Source: Doris montereyensis
Lineage: Eukaryota; Mollusca; Gastropoda; Nudibranchia; Dorididae
Direction: 5' to 3'
Length of the DNA: 64,000 nucleotides
Assembly (NCBI GenBank): GCA_037039925.1
Contig: JAXRKP010001033.1
Span: 20,001-84,000 of the forward strand
Shown: positions 1 to 10,539 of the stretch, in pieces
Numbering within the stretch: position 1 is the first letter of the stretch
How the letters are laid out: each line of letters begins with the position of its first letter
The notes under the pieces: model-generated
Seen by the model: only the letters and a program-made list of their open reading frames with translations
What the model was told of the DNA's origin: nothing
Database searches by the model: none
Translations under genes and position numbers: made by a program

Positions 1-597
1 TCGAAGGGACTGGTTTACGTTCGACTTTCATTTTAGATAACCCTTGGAACGGAGACTCTTGCTTACGTTCATTCGATTTGGAGATCTACTAGAGGTTGTT
101 GTAGATAATAAACATTATTTTTGCACAGTCAGTTTATCAATTTATTATGTATTACATGTACAGTACATGTTTTTTTTAGGGCCAAGATCAGATACGGTTA
201 TGCCATACGAAAGTTAGATTTAGATAGGAAACCATAATGATCACGAAACTGATTGAACCTGCCAGATTGTGAAACATGTTTGTTTGTTGTTCCCCTATGT
301 GTAATCCATGAGTATGACCGTGAAAGGTTAAAAGTGTTTTAATCTCTCTGTTGTCTGCGCACTCAAATAATTTCGGTAATATGATTTTCTTGACCTTTTC
401 ACGAGAGTGTAATTATATTCAGCAGCAAACATTCTCAGACGAGTTTGAAACGATCTGCTCTTTCTTTTGTGATACATTTAAAAACAACAACCTTTAGAAA
501 ATAAGATCATAAATTAAAAAAACCAAGAGAAAAATAATCTATGGAAAGAAGAAACCACCATTCTCCGAGTGAGCCCTCTCCCCCCCCCACCTAATAA

Positions 598-900
598 AAA
601 AAACCCAACCCACCACAACACGCCGATAAAACAACAAATAAATCAAGGAAAACTGACCGTAGCGAGAGACTTTCACAGGGCACACTCCTTGATTTTAGTA
701 GCAAAGAAGAACATGAAATAGATGCTGAAGCCTTTATAGAACAAGAAAAAAACGAAACGCGGCGAATACAAAGAAAAACGACAGAAAAAAAACAACTAGA
801 CGGAATCGCACCCGCGACCACCGCACTATCGCCTTGCCATGAAAAGAGAGCGCACTACGGAGCATATCAACTACGCTTCTTAACAAAATCTTTGTTGTGA
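598..900 (+). other. uncharacterised 100-codon open stretch, no ATG
   Basis: An open frame between TAATAA and TGA reads as a charged, coding-like segment (LLDFSSKEEHEIDAEAFIEQ, then EKNETRRIQRKTTEKK). It has no start codon and no convincing splice sites. It could be an exon or a transposon ORF fragment. I do not recognise it. Confidence -1.
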
Positions 901-1049
901 ATCCAATAGATTTAATACTATATTTTCTTTGTGCCCGTCAGCAAGACAGAAGAATTTAGCCTACTGAGTTAAGAAATAAAAGTATTTCAAATCTCATATA
1001 ACACACTGGACACAGAGTACTAGAAATCGATTAGTATAAAGTTCACTTT

Positions 1050-2210
1050 TTTTCATTTTGTATAGATCTAACTGCGTTTGACCGTGTTGACAGGGCCACC
1101 TTATAGAAAATCATGAGGCACCATGGTATACCCCAGAAAATAGTCAACCTAACCAAAGAGATGTACAATGGCATTAATTGCAGTGTTTTACATGATGGAC
1201 AACTTACGTACAGCTTTGAAATAAAAAGAACAGGTGTAAGACAAGGTTGCCTACTGCATATTGTATCACCATTCCTCTTTATTCTGGCAATTGATCGGCT
1301 CATGAAAGAAAGAAACAACAGCAGGAGAAGAAATGGCATTCAGTGGACACTATGGATCCATCTAGATGATCTTGATTTTGCAGATGACTTGGCACTTTTA
1401 TCACACATCCACCAGCAGATGCAGAGTAAAATGATAACTCTTTCAGAATCATCCAATTCTATTGGCCCCAGAATACATCCCGAAAAATCAAAAATACTTT
1501 AAGTGAAAACAGCAAGCTCTGAACCAATCACCGTGGACAGTAGGTATCTGAAAGAAATAGACAAATTTCCTTATCTTAGCAGTGTAGTAGATAATGTAGG
1601 GGGAACAACAGTAGATATCAAGACAAAAATAGGAAAATCAAGAACAGCATTCAGGAATTTAAACAAGATCTGGAAGGACTGCACCATCACTACTAAAACA
1701 AATATTAGACATTTTAACTCCAATGTCAAATCGGTGTTGTTATATGGATGTGAGACCCGGAGCCCCTCTAAGATAATATGGAGTAAAAACTTCAGAGCTT
1801 TGTCAACATTTGCCGTAGGACAATACTATGGATTCAGTGGTCAGATAAAATCCAAAATGAAACACTCTTTGGGGGGGGGGGGGGGGGAGGGCAGCGCAGA
1901 AACCAAGAGCAGAAGAAATAGGACAGCGGAGATGGAGATGGATAGGACACACCCTCGGAAAACCTCAGAGAAGTACTACAAGACAAGCCCTTCAGTCGAA
2001 TCCGCAGGGGAAGAGGGTTAAGGAAAGGTCACGACCTGGAGAAGGCTAGTGGAGGATGACTTGTAGTTGAAGAGATGGAGTCTTTTGTGGAGGGGCTTAT
2101 CAAGAGTTTCTCAAGATAGGAATAAGTGAAAATCTATTGTTCGTGGTCTATACCCTCGTATAGGATGAAAAGGCAATGATGGTGGTGATGATGATAGATC
2201 TAGACGTAGA
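1050..2210 (+). mobile_element. LINE-B: 3' fragment of an RTE-like non-LTR retrotransposon
   Basis: Reverse-transcriptase sequence in two adjoining frames: RHHGIPQKIVNLTKEMYNGI, then GVRQGCLL, then FADDLALLSH (the A/F-x-DD polymerase box), then a C-terminal SVLLYGCET. An in-frame TAA (1501-1503) and a G13-type homopolymer (about 1871-1887) break it. It is 5'-truncated and ends near 2200 in a GATGAT-type short tandem tail, as RTE elements do. The clade is a judgement from motif style. Confidence -1.
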
Positions 2211-2384
2211 ATCTACTTTTGTAATAATTTATTGCCTTTAAACACCAGATACATATTATTTTGTTGCTGTCCATGCTATGAATTCTCTGAACGAAGGGAG
2301 ATAACTCACTAAAACTTTATATTCCTTGCTCCGGCACGACTTGTAAATCTACAGCTTTGAAAGCAAGTTGTGTGTAATCGGACC

Positions 2385-2705
2385 GGGACTCGGTAGTCCA
2401 GAGGCAAGGTGTTAGCCTCTCAACCTCAACCCAAAGGTTGTGAGTTTGTGCCGCGACGGTTGAAACATTTCCTCGTTCTTTTCGACTAAAATCTATCCCC
2501 AGGATCGACACCTAGTCCAATCGGAGACGGACGATAAATAGGGGTCCCGTGTGTAGATCACAACAACATGTGCACGTCGAAGATCCCTTGGCTGTTTTAA
2601 GTATGTTTACAGGGTAGTCAGGGCAAAATCTCAAAATCCTACCAAAACCCCGGAGGTCACTTTAGTTGTGGATGTGGGTAAAGTATAATCAAATTTAATC
2701 TAATT
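2385..2705 (+). mobile_element. tRNA-like SINE, family 2
   Basis: The head GACTCGGTAGTCCAGAGGC, a B-box-like segment (GTTGTGAGTTTG), a body with GATCACAACA, and a tail GTTGTGGATGTGGGTAAA recur in the window at 30250, 34835, 36912 (minus), 40070, 46675 and 47675. About 320 bp. Confidence -1.
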
Positions 2706-3059
2706 AAAGTGTTATTCATGTAGTATGTGAAGGAATGGCGATATTCATCGCTTTCTCGTCATCCCCCATGAATCTGTGATCAAATTTGCTTTGTTATGTT
2801 TTGTAAGTGTCAGAAAGGTTGAAGGTTGAACTTAAACGCTTATTAGTCAAGTAAAATTTCCTTCTTGGCCTTTACGGCCTATAAAACCAAGGCTTATCTC
2901 AGTTTGATGAGAACCGACATAGAATATATCATTACGCATAACAATAATACAGCTTTGGAGAAAAACAATCCAAAAAGACATAAGATAGATTTGAAAGCTC
3001 GATTTGCTGAAAAATGCTCCAAAGCCTGGATAAAGATTCTTTTGGGCATCTAAACACAT

Positions 3060-3112
3060 ACACTTCCGGGAGGTAAGATGGGAACTGATAAAGAAAGAAA
3101 GAAAGGAAAACA
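3060..3112 (+). repeat. short LINE-A-like 3' terminus
   Basis: GGGAACTGATAAAGAAAG with an AAAG tail matches the 3' end of LINE-A copies elsewhere. Upstream similarity is weak, so this may be a different or badly decayed copy. Confidence -1.
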
Positions 3113-3889
3113 AGATGTAAGCAATATTTTGGAAAATTTTATTATTACATCTTGTTCGTATTGATTAGCATATGTGTTTCCTGTGAAATCATTTTCAAGA
3201 AAGTGTTGAATCGTTTACATCCTCTCTCTTCATCTAATTCGTTACCGCAGTTGATGAGGAGTCTCACCGATCCAATTTCAATGCATAGAATAATAATATC
3301 ATAATGAGCACATGTACGTGTATGACTTACAAATCAAATACTTAAAGAGATGCACACGCTTACTAAACGCGTGTGGCTCCACACTAAACTTTACTACATG
3401 TATACTGTTCTGTATGCCTCTACACAATACAATCAAAATGAAATTTAATGTGCACATTGTACGTTGGTTCAAATGAAAAATTAGTCTTGAAACATTGGCC
3501 CCGAATTCAAACCAAACTAAAACTAAAAGCAACCCCCCCCCACACCCAATAACAAATGGAGAAACTATCAAGTATCACGTCATTTTTGTTTTGCCAAAGT
3601 CATTATTACATTTAGTTGTTTCTTTGTACAGGAGCGTAAAATTCTAAATCGAGCTAAAGTTGTTTTGTTTTGAAAAAATAGAGTTAAGTTCCTTCGAGTT
3701 CGAGGCCTTGGCACCCATAAAGCCAAAGCATATGCTGGTTTTTGTAGAGCTTGTGGAACAGAGGATGTGATAACTGACATTACAGTCATCACCTCCTGGA
3801 CAGTACGTTAAATTAACGTCGAGTTTATCTCCCTAGCAATCGATGGGAGGCTTCTCACCTAGGTTTGACTGATCACCTAGGTTTGACTG

Positions 3890-4015
3890 ATTGATTGATT
3901 GAATTTCACATTGTCCACCATATGCATTGAATTCAGGATGATAGAAATGGGGGAAACATTGAAAGAAAAGAAGTAGGACCTGCCAGTAGCGCCAGCCAAA
4001 CGCTTACCTTACCGG
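3890..4015 (-). repeat. family-3 dispersed repeat
   Basis: The reverse strand reads tggcgctactggcaggtcct, ctttctttcaatg, then ttgaattcaatgcatatggt. It is one of about fourteen degenerate copies of this ~130-bp repeat in the window. I see no coding capacity. Confidence -1.
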
Positions 4016-4117
4016 GGTAAAATAATGAAAAACGGTAGTGTAAGGCGCGCACTTTAAGAACGCATCGTCGCGCCCATCTACACTGCATTTCGAGTCCTCA
4101 ACTTTACAGTCTCAAAT

Positions 4118-5640
4118 CTTTCTTTCTTTCTTTATCAGTTTCCATTCTACCTTTCGGTGTATGGATTCAGGTGCCCCAGATGATCTTTCTCCAGGATGCC
4201 CTGTCCTGGCATTTTCTGTTTCCTTCCAAAATGTTAAATTTCTATTCTTCAATGCCTCTTTTATATCTTCTTCTCACTTTCTCCGAGGTCTGCCTTGGGC
4301 TTTAGCACTGCATACTGATTCTATTGTCATTCATTCTGTTTACACGCTCAAACCATCTCAACTGATTTATTTCTATCTTAGTTTTTATGCCATCTGCTTT
4401 GGTTTGATCACTTATTGTTGTGTTTCTGATTTTTTTCTGGTTTTCCCTACTGCTCTTCTTAGATATTTCATTTCAGCTGCCTGTATTCTACTGTATTCTC
4501 TACTGTCTAAGGTCCAGATTTCGCTGCCTTAGAGGAGAGTAGGACAATAAACTGTTGTATACTGCCATTTTGGTTTTTGTTGATAATTTTTGTTTACCTA
4601 CAAATGTCTTTCCTAGATGGTTATATATTGCACTTGCCTTTTTGATTCTCTGGCTGATTTCTTCTCTTAGTCTTACTTTTCCCCCTGAGTTAATCATTAC
4701 TCCTAGGTAAATGTAGCTGTGAACTTGTTCTAAATTCTCCCTGCCCAATTTAAGATTTCGTGTTCTAGCTTCCCTAGTTACTAGCATTGTTTTGGTTTTC
4801 TTTGCATTTACTCTCATTCCTCTTTTATTTAGTTCATTGTTCATAATGTTGATATTCGACTGAAGGTCACTTTCTGATTTTCCAAACAGAACTAAATCAT
4901 CGGCTATTGAAAGCATTGATATATTTACTGGTTTGAGCTTCCACATACCTACATTCATTTTCTTCGTTTTTGAGGATGGCTTTGCGACTAAATCCATAAA
5001 TGTGATAAACAAAAGAGGACTTAGGACACAACCCTGTCTTACCCCTATATCTACATCAAATTCTGCAGATATGTTTCCAACTACTCTCACTGCACATGTT
5101 GGTTTATTGTAAAACTTTTAATGGCTTCTATTAAATTTTGCTCTACATTGTGTTCTTTTAAGGAATGCCATAGTTCGTCCCTCCTCACAGTATCAAATGC
5201 CTTTTCTAGATCTATAAAATACAGGTGCAAGTCAATGTTTCTCTCAAGGAATCTTTCTATTATTTGTCTAATTGTAAATATGTTGTCTTGTACACTTCTT
5301 CCTGGTCTAAATCCACTCTGATGCTCTTCAATCTGATCATCTACTCTTTTCCTTAGTCCCATTTCCAGTATCCTGGCATACACTTTTCCTCGTACGCTAA
5401 GTAGTGATGTCCCTATATAGTTTGAGAATTCCATAGTTAATCCTTTCTTATGTATTGGTACTACCGTTCTCTTTTTCCAGCCTGCAAGGCAACAGGTTGT
5501 TATTTTCTGTCAGGGTTAACCCCCTTAGCCTTTGGTCAGCCAAGACCGACCTGCAAGGCAGCAGGAGACTCGTAGAGGGCGGGATCATCTACTCCCCTAC
5601 AGGTGCTTCCCTATCCACTGCCCGGTAGTCTCAAATCTGG
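4118..5640 (-). mobile_element. LINE-A copy A2, endonuclease region deleted
   Basis: Minus-strand RT pieces: RVDDQIEEHQSGFRPGRSVQ (finger/palm), GVRQGCVLSPLLF, and the catalytic box [14 protein letters not shown], ending in an AAAG tail at about 4118-4135. At about 5478 the sequence jumps from the start of RT directly to the 5' monomer repeat, so the whole apurinic-type endonuclease is missing. The frames are broken; it is not autonomous. Confidence -1.
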
Positions 5641-5775
5641 GTGTCAAAAATGCTTAATCTTAGTGGGTGTGTTATCTCCCACTCACGTCTCAGTAAATAA
5701 GTAATTTTTACCATACAAATCACTAAAGCGCACGAAAGTGAAGGAAATGGCATCAGATAATATTAAAGCCATATA

Positions 5776-5856
5776 GGAACAAAGACAGCATAGCAAATAC
5801 AAGGAATAGACCAAAAAATGGTTGTCTATCCCTTGTATTTGTTCTGTCTCTTTCGA
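5776..5856. repeat. foldback (inverted repeat)
   Basis: Arms containing AGCAAATACAAGGAATAGAC and its near-complement GTCTATCCCTTGTATTTG flank a short loop. The outer arm extends through AGACAG/CTGTCT. It could be a small foldback element or a cruciform. Confidence -1.
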
Positions 5857-6060
5857 CATACCCCTTGCCTCACCGGTTGTCTTAACGACGCGCGTGAAGT
5901 AGCTGCTTCTTACTTCCGTCCGATGCCATCGGCCCCTCCCATCACGAAAGATCCGGGAGAAATCTAACTTAATCTAAGTCAGCGTTGCGCTAAATTTCCT
6001 ACCGCCATCTGACAATATAGCTGGCTCAAGCAGGAGGGTTTTTTTTAAAGACAATAGCCT

Positions 6061-6091
6061 AGCCCCCCCCCCCCCACACACACACACACAC
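6061..6091. repeat. poly-C then CA microsatellite
   Basis: A C run passes into (CA)n. Confidence -1.
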
Positions 6092-6369
6092 ATCCACTTT
6101 TGACTGCTGACAAATTTGGAGTCAAGCATTAAAAGTTACATCAGAAAAAAACAACTTACTACGCAATAATTGCATTGTAATGATTTATTTTTTTATATTG
6201 TTTCTTTCTTAAAAAATTATTATTGATTAATGGGCTGGGCACAGATCTAGTCTAAACTAATTTAGTAATTGCATGGCGCCAATTTGGTCTTGGCCTACGG
6301 CTTGTCTATGTGAATGGGATATGCAAAGCTAAATATAAATATCCCCTAGCCCTCCTTATAAGCGCGAAG

Positions 6370-6372
<3 letters not shown>

Positions 6373-6462
<90 letters not shown>
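6373..6462. repeat. (GA)n microsatellite, about 44 units
   Basis: An almost perfect GA dinucleotide run, followed by AAAGGAGAG and a G run. The open frames across it are by-products. Confidence -1.
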
Positions 6463-6466
<4 letters not shown>

Positions 6467-7025
6467 GAGGGGGGGGGGAGCACTGTACTCCTGTTAACTG
6501 TTATCATCTCACCTTCGTTTCGCTTTCCACTTGAAATTTCCCGAGTAATGATAAACCCATCATAAGAGTACCACCATTGTCGTGTCACGAACAAGACGTT
6601 ATTCAGGTAAATACAAAATGTACGCGTTCGTGTACATGTATTGCATTAACATACCCACGTGTCGATTTAAACTACTCAGGCTGTGAGTCGATCAGATTAT
6701 TAGATTATAACTATAACTTAAATATAACTAAATTAACCATTGGTTCACGATATCAAACAACTTACATGTACTTGGCAGTCAATGGTAAATAGTAAAAATT
6801 TGTCAAGTTTGTAAATGAAAGCTTCCAATGGTTTCATCTTTTTAATAGTATAAATAGACTTCCTTATCATTTATGCCGCAATAAATTTAAAAAAAAGAAG
6901 AAAAAGAATGTTTAACACAACAACAAAAAAACCTAAAAAAGAAAGAAAAAAACAACAAACTCACGGAGCGAATCGTTTGACCCCATCAGCAGAAATTGAT
7001 ATCCTTAGAGCTAGAGTATACTCAC

Positions 7026-7440
7026 TTTGATTGATTGAAATTTACCCCCTCCACTCAGTGATTTCAGGGTGAATTTAACGTAGAAGGAAACATCAAGATT
7101 AAGATGAAAGATAAGTGACAAGTGAAAAGAAAGAAGTAAAACCCACCAGAAGCAGCCACCAACAGGCCCATATAGCAAGAGCCTATCCCACATCCCAGTA
7201 TCTATAATGTGAAGCAGGTGATAATAATCATCTCCTGGACCAGACTCTAGTTTGTCGCAGGTTTTTACTCCCAATCCCAAGTTAGTGCTTCTACCCTCTT
7301 GCATTTGCATCGAGTGGGAAAATATGTTAGTTAAGTGTCTTTCCCAAGGAACACAACGCTGGAATGGAACTAGCTTTGCTTCGATTCGAACTCAGGGCCT
7401 CATGATCCCAAGTCTGGAAGCCTAACTATAATCACTTGAC
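7026..7440 (-). mobile_element. SINE family 1 followed by family-3 repeat
   Basis: Read on the minus strand: a tRNA-like B box (CTGAGTTCGAATCGAAGC), then GTGTTCCTTGGGAAAGACAC, then TTATTATCACCTGCTTCACA, running without a gap into a family-3 unit (7026-7165). This is the clearest case of the two repeats abutting in the same orientation. Confidence -1.
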
Positions 7441-7449
7441 GTCACAGTT

Positions 7450-9030
7450 GTTGATGCTGATGAGTGGATTGTTGATACTAATGATACATGTAGTTGCACT
7501 TGTCGTGGCATAAACATAAGACAAAAATAGTTTCACTACTTTCATCAGTAGACAACGCTCAAAAATTGGCACAAAGATATGTAACGGCTTTTAATGACAT
7601 TTCATGATGGTGCCGACTAATGCGATTGGTATACCATGTAATGCGATGGCAATACATGCAATCTGTTGAAAGCTGAGAGGCTGAATTCTTAGGGCTATAT
7701 TCAAATATGCGTAATCTGCAAATGTGACAAGATGGCTATTTGAAACGAAACGTAGTCCCTTTTTTTTACAGTCAATATCCTCTGTCAAAGTTTCATTATA
7801 AAATTAAAATAACGTCTACTCCTTTCACAATCATGACGCGTAGTATGTGTATTAGTGGGTTACCGCTTTTTTTTGCAACACGTAGTATGTGTATTATTGC
7901 TTTGCTTGTATTAATGTATAGCTACTTTCACTAAAATTTGACTTTTCAGGATCACAATCTATACATTTGTAGTGTGCATATCTTATCAAAGCTTTTAACT
8001 TTAAAGGGTTACAGAGTCATTGTTTCTCTTCAAACTCAAGCATGTACACTGTACATTCATGTACGAGTTCCTGCTTTTTCCTGCCACAAAATACCTATAC
8101 ATGTATAAATCAAAATTAATATATATGTTATATTATAACAAACTTACATAATAGTATATACCAGTAGCGCTAACACTAACATGCTTTTTCAAATTTAAAC
8201 CAAGCTTGCAAATGTTTACACATTCATATTATCGTCTAAATTCTGTTGGTCAGTGGATGCATCGATAAGATAAGATCTCTATATTCATCCAAAATGAAAT
8301 TTGCTCTTCAGTGGAGAGGTGGAAGTCCCTACCATTTGTACAAACAAAGCAATAATACACATACATGGTATTGCTATTACTATTACTTATTTAATTTTCC
8401 TCATTCTCTCTTTACCTTTAAATGAAATTTCATAAACCTAAAATGACAATGAAATGAAAGGTTTCAGGAAATGGAAAAGATGTGTAGTATAACTGTAACT
8501 CAGACGAGATTGCTTTCATCCCAATCTATTGCTATTGCAACCAAGCAAACATCAAACACACAGGATGATGACGACAAAAGTATGGAGTAAACTATTAATT
8601 TCAATTTCATATAGGTTTTTGTTTCAATATGTTGACGTGTGTTCATGACTAGATCTATATACATATAATTTAATTCTGCATTTAGGAATTTTGATGTCAT
8701 TTTTTCTGTCCATTCCAACATGTAAGCATGACACACAAGTAATTGTTACATCTTCATTGAATGAAACTTGCAAACATTGTCCACCAGATCAGCAAAGTAG
8801 TAAATCATTTTTCTCTGTGATTTTTTAAAGTGTAAACATTTTTCCTCTAACTTGTGAATTATGAACTAGGCTGATTGGTTACCTCTTTCACCTCCTACCA
8901 AGTTGGGATAACTGTGGGATCACTGTCCATAATAATTTGTTTGTTTGTTATCTTGATGTGTGGTACATTTCTCCTCCATCTTCATTCTCATTGGACGTAA
9001 CTAGTACAGACTGCCCAGTTTTTGCATTCA
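7450..9030. other. no recognisable gene
   Basis: AT-rich unique-looking sequence. I see no exon with conserved content and no named repeat. Confidence -1.
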
Positions 9031-9035
9031 ACACA

Positions 9036-9262
9036 ACGCGAGTCTGCGACAGAGACCTTTGGGAAAGAACCTCCCAACTATCAGTCAAAGAGGACATAAA
9101 AAAGAGAAGATGACTGCGGTAGGTCACAGATTAAGAAAAGTGTTGATCTGGAATCCACAGGGGAAAAGAAAGAGAGGAAGACCTCCATCCAAACACACAG
9201 CGAAGGGACCTGGAGGCAGGAGTGAAAAAGAAGGGTTACATGCCTAATTGAAAACAGTGACA
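9036..9262 (+). mobile_element. 3' fragment of a LINE RT C-terminus
   Basis: The translation RLRKVLIWNPQGKRKRGRPP has the G-K-R-x-R-G-R-P signature seen after the RT domain in RTE/CR1-type LINEs. It is short and truncated. Confidence -1.
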
Positions 9263-9553
9263 GCGTGAGTCTTGATTTCGCTATTTTTGGTCATCTTCAG
9301 CATATCTCCTCTCCTCTCTCTGGGAGAATTTTCCATTCAAAGTTGTATCCCAATTTCATTTTTGTCCAAACACATTTTTCAGAATAACTCGTCAAGACAA
9401 AACTTTTCACACAATATAGTTTAAAAACAGTTGCCACTGAGGCACATGTATTCATCTTCACATAATTGTAATGATAATTGATAGAAACATAATGCGAACA
9501 GACATAACCTGAAGACGAAGAAAGAACAAAATCTGATGATACTGTTATAGAGA

Positions 9554-9559
9554 TTTATT
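9554..9559 (-). promoter_or_regulatory. candidate poly(A) signal for RRP9
   Basis: AATAAA on the minus strand, about 800 nt after the RRP9 stop and beyond MITE 1. It is one of several possible signals. No transcript evidence is available here. Confidence -1.
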
Positions 9560-9637
9560 CATTCTGAATGTACCACCCACTCTCTTAACCATACAGGTCA
9601 TACAGTATCAACAAAGTAAAATGCAACACATCATATA

Positions 9638-10334
9638 CACTCAAACCTAAGTTTACCATCTCCCGCTTTCCACCTTAGTACGGATCAGACAGTGTACAAA
9701 AAGCAATGAAATAACTCGTAGTACTGCCATCTGCAAATGATGTAGTGTTAACATTCAAATAACAATTGCAAAATACAATTCACTATACCACGACCGTTCA
9801 TTACCACCCCTTCTCTGAAGTGATGCAAGCAAGTAGAATCTAGCTTGGCGTGATCAATCATTATGTTAAGTTTCATCCTTACACGCAATTCACCGTTCCT
9901 CTCTCGCTTTAGCCCTACGTAACCCTAAGCTAATGGGAACCAGGATGGATGTGTAGTCTGTTGTCAGGCTTACCTATTACTACTAACATTACTTTGTTTC
10001 ATTAAAGTTTTCCTGTCCATCATATGCAGTGATCTAAGGGTTTTCAGAGGAAGCAGCAAGATGAAAGTATTGAAAGGTAAAGGGAAGAGTGAAAGGAAAG
10101 AAGTAGTACATATTAGCAGCTTTCCCCAACCGCCCACATTACAACTATCTTTACCACTACAAGTACTACAACTATATTAAATTACAGTCGCATTGTATTA
10201 TCAAACTCAACTTTTCCCTTTTCTTGTAGATCTACATGCACTTTACATTGACATTGATTATCTCCCTTGTGGCAATACTACCTAGTTACTACATGTACTG
10301 ACACAAGAGTTGGCAATATAACAAGGTTTGAGTG
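9638..10334. mobile_element. pogo/Tigger-like MITE 1 with nested family-3 repeat
   Basis: Terminal inverted repeats CACTCAAACCT / AGGTTTGAGTG are flanked by TA duplications (9636-9637, 10335-10336). The interior has no transposase. A family-3 repeat lies inside (about 9993-10140, minus). It borders the RRP9 stop codon, 16 bp away. Confidence -1.
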
Positions 10335-10350
10335 TATATATTCTTATCAG

Positions 10351-10539
10351 TCAAAACGCCACTTGCATTCCACATATAATTTCTAGGAGTTCATGGTTTT
10401 TTTCCGCAAAAGGAATGAGAACCCAACCATTCTTTGCCTCCTTAGTCCGCCACCATCTTCCCAATCGGTGTTCCTGGCCAATTGCAGCAACCACGAAGTC
10501 TCCGTTGCTTGAAAAACGTATGCTATTCACAAATCCTTT
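10351..10539 (-). CDS. RRP9: RRP9 exon 14, terminal blade and stop
   Basis: Encodes [20 protein letters not shown] then [18 protein letters not shown], the best-conserved RRP9 C-terminal signature. The stop TGA is at 10353-10351. Only 16 bp beyond it lies the end of a pogo/Tigger-like MITE, so the 3' UTR must run through that element. Confidence -1.
   Translation of the reverse strand, partial: KGFVNSIRFSSNGDFVVAAIGQEHRLGRWWRTKEAKNGWVLIPFAEKNHELLEIICGMQVAF

Noticed and set aside
3596..3830. Possible exon after a good acceptor (TTTCTTTGTACAG)
   Set aside because: The frames close within 15 codons or need shifts, and no homology is recognised.
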